From Flavobacterium limnosediminis JC2902 (lineage in GTDB: Bacteria; Bacteroidota; Bacteroidia; Flavobacteriales; Flavobacteriaceae), in contig NZ_AVGG01000012.1 in the NCBI RefSeq assembly GCF_000498535.1, forward strand, positions 49,355 to 113,354: DNA of 64,000 nt. Direction: 5' to 3'. Of the stretch, positions 36,490-45,691 are shown piece by piece. Positions within the stretch are counted from its first letter, which is position 1. Every line of letters starts with the position of its first letter. The notes under the pieces were generated by a model. It did not search any database. It had not been told where the DNA came from and saw only the letters and a program-made list of their open reading frames with translations. The translations under genes and the position numbers were made by a program.

Positions 36490-39400
36490 ATGAAATATAA
36501 TGCTAAATATATCTCATTGAGACTTCGTGCTTTGTTTGCATTATTTATAATTGCAGCCGCTTCCGGTTGTATGAAAATTGATGAACTTACAGGATTGGAT
36601 GGTCTCAATAAAAGAAACCGTGAATTATCGCTTCGAAAATATTCGGGAATACCTTTAAATTTACCTCCGTTGGTACTTTATATTTCAGATAAAGGAGATC
36701 ATGAAAGTCTTTTGCTGAACGGAAATTTGCGTAAAGTTTGTGATTACACGAAGATACCTTACCGCACCATCACCTTGGAAGAATGGAATAAAGAACCTAA
36801 AATTGATCCGTCTGTTCGTGTCCTGAGTGTCCTGAACACAAAAAAACTTAATAATAACAGTGTCCCTGTTCTAATTGATTTCGTAGCCCGGGGAGGAACA
36901 TTATATTTACCCTTTGGAAGTGAAGACAAACGACTTTCCTTTTTAGTCGGAATGAAGCCCGATAACGATTACGAAACCGATGCAGAAGCAGCCGGAATTC
37001 TTCACAAAACACCTTTTTTACCCGGCTATAAGAACATGTCTCATAATAAAGACCTTGTTTTTTTTGGATTAAGGGGTAAGACTTTTTCAGATAAAATAAA
37101 GATTCATGCAACGGCAATCAATAATCCAACGTATCCGGTAATAACGGAAAACAGCATTGGTAAGGGAAAAGTAATCTATTACAATTCAACCTACTTTTTT
37201 ATTAAGGAAGACCGTGGTTTACTGCTTTCGGGTATTTTAAAAGGATTGGAAGGGATTCCGTACCCGGTGGTTAACGCAGGAGTTATCTTTCTGGATGATT
37301 TCCCGGCCCCTTTGTACGATATTAAAAGAGAACCTGTCGCATCAGAAATGAATCTTTCCATAACCGATTATGTACAGAGGGTATGGTGGCCGGATCTGTT
37401 AAAAATGGCAAAAAAGTTTGATATCAAGTATTCTGCCATGACAACTTTTGATTACAACGTCAATACAAAACCTCCATTCTTATTCAGAGAGTGGGATGCA
37501 AAAAAAGTAATTATCAATAATAATGAAGTGGGTTTAAGCACCTGGCTGGTTGACGATGTTCTGAAACACGGGCATGAATTAGCTTTTCACGGCTACAATC
37601 ACGTTTCACTTTTGGTTTCCGACTGGAAAAACCCTGATTTCATGGTAACTTCGCTGAAAGCCGCTGAAAAAAAATGGGAGGTAAATGAATTTGGGGATCT
37701 GCCGGTAACCTACGTTCCTCCTTCAAATTATATTGACAGGGTAGGGTTGAAGCAGTTGAAAAAAGGGATGCCATCCATAAAATTCATGTGCAGTATTTTT
37801 GTTGGTGACAAACAAAACGGAGGAGCACGCGAATTTGATTTTGATCCGTATGAACCGGAACTCTTCGACTTTCCAAGAATTTCCAGCGGATTTTATGTAG
37901 ATGATGACCTAAAGTATTTAATGTATTCCATGTATATGTACACCGGAATCTGGTCGCATTTTTTGCATCCGGACGATATTTACCAAATTCATGACAAATC
38001 AAATAAAACAGGTGGTACTTATGATTTACGGAATTATGATAATCTTGGTTGGTATAAAACACCTAACAGTAACCGGGCCATGTTGCCGGAATTTGATAAA
38101 CTGCTGACAACCCTGAGAACTGATTTTCCGCTGATCCGGTATATGGATGCACGTGAAAGCGGCTTGATAACCAATGATTGGAGAGCTTCCTATTTTAATC
38201 ATAAATCGGTAAACGGAATGTATATTGTTGAAAAATTAAAACCTGAAGAATCAAATTACAGCGAACAGGATTGGTTTGTATATGGAAGCAATGAAAAAGC
38301 AACACGCATTGAAAATCAGCTGAAAAGACAAGGTGCCAACTTTAAAAAAGTACCCTATCTGGAAGGTTATCTCTATTCAGTAAGAACCAGTAAGCCTAAA
38401 TTGATTATTCCCGATTTTAAGGCAGATCTGGAAGCATCAAATTTAAATTTAGTAGCGGAAAAAGTAAATAAAGACTATCAGAGCTTTTTGGTAGAAGTAA
38501 AACGATTACTGAAAGAAGCCAATTGGGTTGATGATTCTGATGAAAAGTTTGCATTAGAATTAGCTCAATTGAGAAAAAGAATGCTTTCGGAACCAAAAAT
38601 AAATCCCGAAGTATGGAACAAATACACCGAATACCTTTCCTGGGATGACAGGGCAGAAGAGGTATGGAAAATGTTGGAAGATCATTGCATCAAATATCCT
38701 TATCCTGAAAACATAATGTATTCCAAAGAATTAAGCAAAGTTATATATTATCCGAATGACCTGATACAGGAAAAATGGATGAGCGCGCAAATGCTGGTTA
38801 CACCAAACGATGCCGAACTGCTAAACAATTACATTGCCTATTTCTACACGGCCGAAAATCAGGAAAAAATAAGGACCGCACTGATTAACTTACTCAAAGT
38901 GGATACATCACAGGAGAGTTTTATAAAATATATTGATTATCTGATAAATTATGAGCCGCAAAATGCAATTCCTGAACTCAACAAAATAAAACCATCGGAA
39001 GAATATAAAGAACTGGCTACAGCAATAGCCTGGATTTATGGCGATAATAATGAATTTCAAAAAGCTTATGATTGGTCAGCGTACAGTTCTGAAATTGATT
39101 TTTACAGCAGAATGCAATGGCTGATCGAATTGAAGGAATATCAGAAATTAATAAGTGATTATAATGACTATATTGAAAAAAATCCTGATGATTACAGGGT
39201 TAGGGCTCAGATGAGCATAGCCTATCACGATATGGGAAAATTTAAAGAATCATGGATACTGGCCAACGGATTACCAGAAGAATCAGCAGATAAAGAAACG
39301 ATCCAAAAAATGCTTAACACCGATGTAGTGTATGAGGAGAATGCCATTCAGGATGATCTGATTGCCAATTATCCGGATTTATTTTATCCTGATGTGCTAA

Positions 39401-40365
39401 AACAACTGATTCGGACAAATCGTCTGGAATACGGAAATTTCTTCAAATATGATACCGATTTACAAACTAACCGGGATAACCTTTCGGCTTTCCAAAATGT
39501 TTTATCATATAATCGATATGATAAGAAGAAAAATCTGCACGGTTTTGGATTTACCTACAGTTCAATGTACAGAGTTGAATACGACATTCCCGATTATGAT
39601 GACAACGTAACACATGATGTGTTCGGTATACAGTATCAGTTTAATAGTCCGAAATCGTTTGAAAAACTACAATATTGGTCAAGTTTACGATACGAATACA
39701 GCCTTCTTGAAAAGTCTTTTTTCCAATTTGGCGCAGGTGTTAATTATTCGAAAAACAAAAGTTACTCTTCTGCGGAGTTCAGGGTTGCTCCTGTGGAAAA
39801 CGGGCCATCACACAGTAAAAGCATTTATCGTTGTCAGCTGAATCTTTATGAGGATTTTCATATTTTCAAATATTTCAATATTACTTTATCACTTGAAGGT
39901 AATTATTACAATGAAAGCGAAAAGCTCAATGAAGACTTTTATGTAGATGAAACCTATGAGGTAAGTGCAACAGGAAAACTCATATTTAACCGTTGGATGG
40001 AAAAAAAACACAGGTTCCTGCCCTTTGGTGAAGGAACCAAGACTAAGGCATCTTTTGGAATATCAACAATTCCGTTATCTACGGGATATCCTTACTGGAT
40101 GATTGACAAGCGCTTTTTTATAGGTGGCGGTTTGGGATATGCCATTGGAAAAGCAGAGGACGATTTTAATATGAGAGTGGAAGGAGGCTGGTTTTATGAT
40201 GATTATGCCGATGAATTCACCCGTTTTGTAGGAAACCTTAATTATCAGATTTTTGATTATACCGCAATTACAGCTTTGTTTGAATTTTTTCTTCAGGATA
40301 AATTTTATTCAAATTCATTACAGTTGGGCGTAAAGTATAATCTGAAACGAAAACAAAAAAAATAG
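36490..40365 (+). CDS. Lipoprotein with DUF2194 deacetylase, TPR-like region and outer-membrane barrel
   Basis: 1291 residues. Lipoprotein signal with lipobox ASGC (Cys27). Residues about 55-255 look like a glutamine-amidotransferase-like domain. Residues about 260-600 form a CE4-like deacetylase of DUF2194 type, as in the PelA deacetylase part: FLDDFPAP with Asp269/Asp270 and HELAFHGYNH with the metal-binding His367/His371, then VPPSNYID. Residues about 650-960 are helical pairs with TPR character (FQKAYDWSAYSSEI, YRVRAQMSIAYHDMGKF). Residues about 1000-1285 are amphipathic beta strands ending SLQLGVKYNL, consistent with a PelB-like barrel. It thus combines deacetylation and outer-membrane export of the polymer. 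It starts 3 nt after the previous gene. Confidence 0.82.
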   Translation: MKYNAKYISLRLRALFALFIIAAASGCMKIDELTGLDGLNKRNRELSLRKYSGIPLNLPPLVLYISDKGDHESLLLNGNLRKVCDYTKIPYRTITLEEWNKEPKIDPSVRVLSVLNTKKLNNNSVPVLIDFVARGGTLYLPFGSEDKRLSFLVGMKPDNDYETDAEAAGILHKTPFLPGYKNMSHNKDLVFFGLRGKTFSDKIKIHATAINNPTYPVITENSIGKGKVIYYNSTYFFIKEDRGLLLSGILKGLEGIPYPVVNAGVIFLDDFPAPLYDIKREPVASEMNLSITDYVQRVWWPDLLKMAKKFDIKYSAMTTFDYNVNTKPPFLFREWDAKKVIINNNEVGLSTWLVDDVLKHGHELAFHGYNHVSLLVSDWKNPDFMVTSLKAAEKKWEVNEFGDLPVTYVPPSNYIDRVGLKQLKKGMPSIKFMCSIFVGDKQNGGAREFDFDPYEPELFDFPRISSGFYVDDDLKYLMYSMYMYTGIWSHFLHPDDIYQIHDKSNKTGGTYDLRNYDNLGWYKTPNSNRAMLPEFDKLLTTLRTDFPLIRYMDARESGLITNDWRASYFNHKSVNGMYIVEKLKPEESNYSEQDWFVYGSNEKATRIENQLKRQGANFKKVPYLEGYLYSVRTSKPKLIIPDFKADLEASNLNLVAEKVNKDYQSFLVEVKRLLKEANWVDDSDEKFALELAQLRKRMLSEPKINPEVWNKYTEYLSWDDRAEEVWKMLEDHCIKYPYPENIMYSKELSKVIYYPNDLIQEKWMSAQMLVTPNDAELLNNYIAYFYTAENQEKIRTALINLLKVDTSQESFIKYIDYLINYEPQNAIPELNKIKPSEEYKELATAIAWIYGDNNEFQKAYDWSAYSSEIDFYSRMQWLIELKEYQKLISDYNDYIEKNPDDYRVRAQMSIAYHDMGKFKESWILANGLPEESADKETIQKMLNTDVVYEENAIQDDLIANYPDLFYPDVLKQLIRTNRLEYGNFFKYDTDLQTNRDNLSAFQNVLSYNRYDKKKNLHGFGFTYSSMYRVEYDIPDYDDNVTHDVFGIQYQFNSPKSFEKLQYWSSLRYEYSLLEKSFFQFGAGVNYSKNKSYSSAEFRVAPVENGPSHSKSIYRCQLNLYEDFHIFKYFNITLSLEGNYYNESEKLNEDFYVDETYEVSATGKLIFNRWMEKKHRFLPFGEGTKTKASFGISTIPLSTGYPYWMIDKRFFIGGGLGYAIGKAEDDFNMRVEGGWFYDDYADEFTRFVGNLNYQIFDYTAITALFEFFLQDKFYSNSLQLGVKYNLKRKQKK

Positions 40366-40396
40366 GAACCGTTTTACAACGATTCCCATTTTCAAT
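40363..40396 (+). terminator. Weak terminator candidate after the Pel-like operon
   Basis: Imperfect stem GGAACCGTT / AACGATTCC with a 4-nt loop and a short T-rich exit (CATTTTC). It lies directly behind the last gene of the operon. The T-tract is poor. Confidence 0.35.
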
Positions 40397-40422
40397 CAAC
40401 TAATAAAAAAAATATGAAAGGT

Positions 40423-42042
40423 TTAGTGTTTTACTACAATACGTCTCGTATCATTTTTTTGTCCGTTTGAAATTTTGATATAGTATACTCCGTCACTCAA
40501 ACTTTCTGTATTAATAGTCAGTTTAGTAGGCGTTGTTACTGAGTTTACATTGATTTTCTGACCCAATGAGTTGTACATTCCGATAGCATACTGATCTGCA
40601 GCTTCCATTTCAACAAATATCTCAGTATTTGCAGGGATTGGATAAACCGATGCGTTAACCGTTAAAGAAGTATCATTGTTTCCTAAATTTTGACCCACAT
40701 TTACAGTAGCGTTCAGGTTGTTATATCCTGTTGCTGCTTCCCAAATGTTCGCATTAGCCATTCTGATTGCATATTCAGGACGTGCACTTAACCCAGAGGT
40801 AGCATCCGGCATGTATAAATACAAACGGTAAGACCCCTGAACCATATCTGTTGGCAATGTAATAGTTTCATTAACAGTTGTTTCCGCCTGACTTGTCCAT
40901 AATCTCGGATCGCTTGTCAAAGCTTTGGTATACACTGCATTAGTTACCGTATTTTTGAAAACGATATACGCTGTTCTTTGGTTGTAAGGCGTTGCATAAC
41001 CTGTATTTTTAACTTTAAAGTTAACATTCATTGTAGCTCCAATATTGGCTGCCTGTGGGAAAGCCCCGTTAACCAATTCAAAACGGTATCCTAATTTGTT
41101 TTTGATATCAGGTAAACATCCGTTAGATGAAAAACCGCTGATAACCGAAGCATTATAATCAACATTCAGATAAGACCAGTGGAATTTCTGCATTTCCTGT
41201 GTAGCGGTACCACATCCTGAACGAGGCTCGTTAACAGCACAAGTTTCTCCACCCATAGCAAGGAATTTAGTTTCCTGCTCTAAATACGGATATTCAGAGG
41301 ATGTATTGGTATAGGTTCCGAAATCGGTTGAACTCGAAAGGAAACAGTCGTTATGGTGCGCCAATCTTGAAAGGGTAGAACCGTTGTAAGCCTGACCTTG
41401 TGTAAGTGCTGAAGTTGTTGAATACGTAGCCTGTTTTAATTTAGGCGTTCTGATCTGTACCATTCTTGATGAAGGCAAAGCGCTTAACAAACCGTCAACA
41501 ACAGCTCTTCTGTTTGCATAATCGGATGATGTTGGTGCCATTCCGAAATGATCTGTATAATACCATTCTCCCCAAGACCCGATGAATCCGGCCTGCATAA
41601 CGGCAATCACATCCACGTTATTCTGAAGTAATGGTCTAACTTGTTCTATATGAGCTAATATCTGCGCTTTTGAAGCATCTCGTTGTCCGGCTGCATCCGT
41701 ATCAGAATAAGCAAAACGTACGATACATTTAATACCCGCATTTCTGATGGCATTAAAATCCGCCTGCATTTTGTTTAGGTAATCCTGAGAGATGGCAGAG
41801 GTTCTGAAATTTTCAAGATAGAATACACGCAGAATCAGGGTAATTTTTTCGTTGTTTCTGTAGTTAGTCAAGGTAGCCTGACTTAAGCTTGAATATCCGG
41901 TTGAGTGTGTTTCTGTGTGGTGGTATAAACCACGCTCCGGATTAGAGAAATTTTCCGATGAAGTAGTGTAGGTTACGTTAGTAGTTTGGGCAAAACCGAT
42001 AACCGAAAACAGTAAGGCTAAGTTTAAAATGATCTTCTTCAT
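40423..42042 (-). CDS. Secreted DUF4874/DUF4832-type protein with type IX sorting domain
   Basis: 539 residues with signal peptide (MKKIILNLALLFSVIGFAQ). The N-terminal region (about 25-200) matches the DUF4874 pattern: NPERGLYHHTETHS, LRVFYLENF, IKCIVRFAYSD, GFIGSWGEWYY with acidic and aromatic residues of a TIM-barrel-like secreted protein. The following DUF4832-like region (about 200-440) includes FLAMGGETCAVNEPRSGC. The last 80 residues are a type A sorting domain (VYPIPANTEIFVEM, SDGVYYIKI, RRIVVKH) for secretion by the type IX system. It is convergent with the Pel-like operon (57 nt apart). Enzymatic activity not established. Confidence 0.8.
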   Translation of the reverse strand: MKKIILNLALLFSVIGFAQTTNVTYTTSSENFSNPERGLYHHTETHSTGYSSLSQATLTNYRNNEKITLILRVFYLENFRTSAISQDYLNKMQADFNAIRNAGIKCIVRFAYSDTDAAGQRDASKAQILAHIEQVRPLLQNNVDVIAVMQAGFIGSWGEWYYTDHFGMAPTSSDYANRRAVVDGLLSALPSSRMVQIRTPKLKQATYSTTSALTQGQAYNGSTLSRLAHHNDCFLSSSTDFGTYTNTSSEYPYLEQETKFLAMGGETCAVNEPRSGCGTATQEMQKFHWSYLNVDYNASVISGFSSNGCLPDIKNKLGYRFELVNGAFPQAANIGATMNVNFKVKNTGYATPYNQRTAYIVFKNTVTNAVYTKALTSDPRLWTSQAETTVNETITLPTDMVQGSYRLYLYMPDATSGLSARPEYAIRMANANIWEAATGYNNLNATVNVGQNLGNNDTSLTVNASVYPIPANTEIFVEMEAADQYAIGMYNSLGQKINVNSVTTPTKLTINTESLSDGVYYIKISNGQKNDTRRIVVKH

Positions 42043-42097
42043 AAATCTTTCTTTTTTAGTTGTTAGTGCGATGAGTTATTTGAATTGTAACTCGTTG

Positions 42098-42105
42098 CAA
42101 ATCTA
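42098..42105 (-). promoter_or_regulatory. Putative -7 promoter element of the DUF4832-type gene
   Basis: On the minus strand TAGATTTG (TAnnTTTG), about 55 nt upstream of the start codon. The -33 element is not clear. Confidence 0.4.
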
Positions 42106-42141
42106 TATGTTAGCTTCAAATAAAAAAACTAAATTATCGTT

Positions 42142-42172
42142 AAAATACACTTTTTGTCGACCAAATACACAA
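42142..42172. promoter_or_regulatory. Candidate operator with direct half-sites, copy 1
   Basis: Two AATACAC half-sites at 42144-42150 and 42164-42170, exactly 20 nt apart, around TCGA. Direct repeats about two helical turns apart are the arrangement bound by LytTR-type regulators. It lies 100-130 nt upstream of the DUF4832-type gene. Confidence 0.45.
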
Positions 42173-42328
42173 TTCAACCGTTTTTATAAGTTTATATCTA
42201 CAGAATCGAATTTATTGAGTCGGAAAATACCTCATTATACAAAATAAACAAATACTTAACTCATTAATTTACAATTATTTAAGTAGGAATTGTAGTAAAA
42301 TTAAGTTTTTAAATCGTCGGATATCGGC

Positions 42329-42360
42329 AAAGTGCATTTTTTTATCGATGAAATGCATAC
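42329..42360. promoter_or_regulatory. Candidate operator with direct half-sites, copy 2
   Basis: AGTGCAT (42331-42337) and AATGCAT (42352-42358), 21 nt apart around ATCGAT. Over about 30 nt it matches copy 1 with mostly C/T and A/G exchanges, so the two are probably related sites. Confidence 0.4.
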
Positions 42361-42739
42361 TGAATTACTGTTTTTTGAAGCATAAAAAATGATGAATATT
42401 TTTTCTGTACCATGACACAAACACTTATAACACATTAATTATCAGTAAATTGAAACTCAAAAACGCTAAACATGGTTATGAATAATACAAGACATATTAA
42501 AATTAGTATGAAGCAATTATTGAGTAAGTAAACTAACATATTATAAGCAGCTGCTAAGAAAAACGGAATATTTTTTAAGCATATTAGCCGGTAGGTTATT
42601 ATAGAATTAGATCAATAAAATTTATTCAACTGAATGGTAATCAACTATCACTACTATTTGAGATCTTCTTTTGAACTATAATGTACATTATGTAAAATAG
42701 AAATTATTAAAATGATACTATTCTATTGCGAAAACTTCC

Positions 42740-42747
42740 TAACTTTG
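42740..42747 (+). promoter_or_regulatory. Putative -7 promoter element of the EamA gene
   Basis: TAACTTTG (TAnnTTTG) 24 nt upstream of the start codon at 42772. Confidence 0.45.
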
Positions 42748-42771
42748 TCAAAATCATAAGTAAACCCTTAT

Positions 42772-43638
42772 ATGCTTTATATACTCTTAAGTATTTGTTG
42801 TAGTGTTTCCGTTGCTATACTCCTTAAAATTGCTCGTCGTCATGAAATAAACATTCAGCAAAGTATTAACTGGAATTATTTAGCTGCGCTAATTCTTTGT
42901 TTTGTATCATATTATCCGGATGTATCGGTTATAAATAATTCAGCGCCATGGAAATTCTATTTTCCCTTAAGCGTATTATTGCCAACTATATTTCTTTTTA
43001 TGGCAGCTTCCATAAAAAACATTGGTATCGTAAAAACCGATATTGCACAGCGCTTATCTTTATTTATTCCAATATTGGCTGCTTATTTTATTTTTCATGA
43101 AAATATCAGCCTGATGAAATTCATAGGCATTGGTATCGGATTTACGGCAATATTTTTGACACTGAGCCGAAAATCAGAACCTTCAGACGAAAATAAAAAC
43201 TGGATCTTTCCTTTAATTGTTTTATTAGGTTTCGGAATAATTGATGTTCTTTTTAAACAAATCGCTTTATCTAAGGAAATACCATTTACGACATCGCTAT
43301 TTTTTATTTTATGCGGAGCGTTTTGTATTGCTTCTTTAATCACGGCATATTCCGTAATTTTCAAAAAACGAAATTTATCATGGCGCAATTTTTTCTTCGG
43401 AATTATACTCGGAATCTTCAATTTCGGGAATATCTTATTCTATTTAAAAGCGCATAAAGCATTGGCAGACAGTCCTTCAACCGTATTTGCCGCGATGAAT
43501 TTCGGTGTTATAAGTATCGGCACCATCATTGGAGTAACCGCGTTTAATGAAAAAATAACTAAAATAAATTACATCGGAATTGCGTTTGCTCTACTGGCTG
43601 TAATCATAATAACCCTTTCACAATTGTACGGTTATTAA
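42772..43638 (+). CDS. EamA family (DMT superfamily) transporter
   Basis: 288 residues with ten membrane helices in two related halves, the EamA architecture. Around residues 84-104 there is MAASIKNIGIVKTDIAQRLSLFIPILAAYFIF, and near the end MNFGVISIGTIIGVTAFNEKI, the equivalent position in the second half. Exports small metabolites in characterised members. Substrate unknown. It is monocistronic. Confidence 0.85.
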   Translation: MLYILLSICCSVSVAILLKIARRHEINIQQSINWNYLAALILCFVSYYPDVSVINNSAPWKFYFPLSVLLPTIFLFMAASIKNIGIVKTDIAQRLSLFIPILAAYFIFHENISLMKFIGIGIGFTAIFLTLSRKSEPSDENKNWIFPLIVLLGFGIIDVLFKQIALSKEIPFTTSLFFILCGAFCIASLITAYSVIFKKRNLSWRNFFFGIILGIFNFGNILFYLKAHKALADSPSTVFAAMNFGVISIGTIIGVTAFNEKITKINYIGIAFALLAVIIITLSQLYGY

Positions 43639-43758
43639 ACTTTAAGGTTCACTCCTTTTGAAATATGCTATTTTTTATTATTTTTAGGGAATTATTATTC
43701 ATTCCGTTATAATTAATTTCTTACGGTTATTTTGTTGGAAATGAACTGGTAAATACTT

Positions 43759-43766
43759 TAAATTTG
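43759..43766 (+). promoter_or_regulatory. Putative -7 promoter element abutting a start codon
   Basis: TAAATTTG (TAnnTTTG) with TTG at 43735-43737, 21 nt upstream. The element ends only 2 nt before the ATG at 43769, so a transcript from it would have no usual leader. Confidence 0.4.
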
Positions 43767-43768
43767 TT

Positions 43769-45688
43769 ATGAGAAACCCTATTGCAGAGCGAATTGCCGA
43801 TTTTTTGAAGCATTATCCGCCTTTTACAAGCTTAACCTATCAGGAACTGGTAACAATTTCCGAACAGGTAAAAGTGGTGTATTTGGAAAAAAATCAGATT
43901 CTGTTTAAAATCGGAGACCCCACCCACTCCTCTTTTTATGTGGTGGCTTCCGGTGCAGTCGGGCTTTCGGTGATTTCTGATGCCGAAGAAACCCTGATCG
44001 ATAAATGTGATGAGGGAGATATTTTAGGATTGCGACCGTTTTTCGCTAAAAACAACTACCTGATGACTGCAAAATCAAGGGAAGACTCTATAATTTATGC
44101 CATTCCCATTGAAGTTTTCAAACCTTATGTTACGGGAAACAGCAGCGTATTAAGTTTTCTGTTGGAGAGTTTTGCATCCAACACCAGAAATCCTTACGAT
44201 AAAGACCATCGCGGAAAACTGATTTCAGAAAACGTACTGTTTAATGAACAGAGCGCAACCGACATTCAATATTTCCAACCCATAAAATATACTAAAAAGC
44301 CAATTACTGCCAGTTCAAATGATATTGTAAAATATATCGCCCAAACCATGACCAGCAGACAGATTGGAAGCGTAATTATTCAGGAGAATCAAATGCCGAT
44401 CGGAATTGTTACCGATAATGATTTGCGCTCGAAAATTACCACAGGACTGTTTCCCATTGAGGTTTCGGTCGATAAAATAATGACCGTTCCGGTTGTTACC
44501 GTTCCCGAGGATATTTCCATTGCTGAAGCTCAAATGATGATGCTCAAGCACAATGTCGCCTATTTGTGTGTAACAAGGGACGGAACAGAAAAAAGTGCGA
44601 TTTCCGGAATTATTTCAGAACACCATGTTGTTGCGGCTCAAGCCAATAACCCAGGCGTACTTTTGAAACAGATCAAACGTGCCGAACGTTCCAAAGATCT
44701 TAAGATTGTACGTGATAAACTGACCGACCTGATCCAGAATTCAATTGACCGAAATATTCCGATTTCGCATATCACCAGTGTAGCTTCAGAAATCACGAGT
44801 GCAATAACAAAAAGAGCTATAACACTTGCTATTGAAAAAGAAGGAACTCCACCTGTCCGTTTTGCGTGGTTTAATCTCGGAAGTCAGGGAAGAAAGGAAC
44901 AGCTTTTACTGACCGATGTAAATAATTCATTGGTTTTTGAAGATGTCCCGGCTGAACAATATGATGAAGTGAAAAAATATTTCCTGCGAATGTCAGAACG
45001 TGTTTTGGAAACTTTTGAGAAAATTGGTTACGAAAAAAGCGAACAGGGACTTAATGCCAACAACGAGCTGTGGTGTAAATCATTGACCGACTGGATAAAA
45101 CAATATAATACTTGGATTAATACTCCAGGTGAAAAAGGAATTCACACAAGTTCGATTTTCTTTGATTACGACTTTATTTACGGAGATCCTTTCCTTGAAA
45201 AAACTCTAACCGAAGAGATTTTTTCCAAAACAGCAAACAACCAATTGTTTTACGCTTTTTTAGGTACCGATGCTATCAAAAAACCGGCTCCACTAGGTTT
45301 CTTCAGACAGTTTTTAGTGGAACAGGATGAGGAACACAAAGATACTTTTGACATTAAAAACAGAGCCATAACTCCTTTGGTGGATGCTGCCCGTGTTTTT
45401 GCCATCAGTAAAGGAATAAAAGGGATCACCAATACCTACCAGCGTTTCAAAAAGTTAGCCGATCTGGAACCTCAAAATGCCGATCTGTATCTGGAATGTG
45501 CAGAAGCTTTCCATACATTGCATTGGTTCAGAACCGAAGATGGCCTGAAAACAGATTCCAACGGAAGTTATCTCAATATCGAAGAACTCACCAAAGTTGA
45601 TAAAGTAAAACTTAAGAACTGCTTTCAGCCTATCAACGACATTCAGGATTTAATTAAAAACCGTTTTCAATTAACTTATTTTACATAA
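43769..45688 (+). CDS. CNMP/CBS/DUF294 nucleotidyltransferase-like protein
   Basis: 639 residues: cyclic-nucleotide-binding-like domain (about 15-130), two CBS motifs (about 170-290), a DUF294 putative nucleotidyltransferase (about 310-470) and the DUF294 C-terminal helical domain (about 500-630). The nucleotidyltransferase signature GSQGRKEQ is present, but the usual acidic pair TDxDN reads TDVNN here (Asp383 kept, Asn385 in place of Asp). It is 3 nt from an exonuclease gene, and the pair lies beside acs. In proteobacteria the same pair accompanies acs/actP. A role in regulating acetate metabolism is inferred, not shown. Confidence 0.85.
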   Translation: MRNPIAERIADFLKHYPPFTSLTYQELVTISEQVKVVYLEKNQILFKIGDPTHSSFYVVASGAVGLSVISDAEETLIDKCDEGDILGLRPFFAKNNYLMTAKSREDSIIYAIPIEVFKPYVTGNSSVLSFLLESFASNTRNPYDKDHRGKLISENVLFNEQSATDIQYFQPIKYTKKPITASSNDIVKYIAQTMTSRQIGSVIIQENQMPIGIVTDNDLRSKITTGLFPIEVSVDKIMTVPVVTVPEDISIAEAQMMMLKHNVAYLCVTRDGTEKSAISGIISEHHVVAAQANNPGVLLKQIKRAERSKDLKIVRDKLTDLIQNSIDRNIPISHITSVASEITSAITKRAITLAIEKEGTPPVRFAWFNLGSQGRKEQLLLTDVNNSLVFEDVPAEQYDEVKKYFLRMSERVLETFEKIGYEKSEQGLNANNELWCKSLTDWIKQYNTWINTPGEKGIHTSSIFFDYDFIYGDPFLEKTLTEEIFSKTANNQLFYAFLGTDAIKKPAPLGFFRQFLVEQDEEHKDTFDIKNRAITPLVDAARVFAISKGIKGITNTYQRFKKLADLEPQNADLYLECAEAFHTLHWFRTEDGLKTDSNGSYLNIEELTKVDKVKLKNCFQPINDIQDLIKNRFQLTYFT

Positions 45689-45691
45689 ACT

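Larger units (their letters stand above)
42043..42771. other. 729-bp intergenic region between divergent genes
   Basis: No ORF or RNA gene is supported. It holds the minus-strand promoter word at 42098-42105, two similar 31-32 nt motifs built of direct half-sites (42142-42172 and 42329-42360), and the plus-strand promoter word at 42740-42747. The remainder is AT-rich without visible structure. Confidence 0.6.

Noticed and set aside
42043..42771. Possible small RNA or tRNA in the long spacer
   Set aside because: No cloverleaf, no terminator and no promoter-terminator pair could be found by eye.
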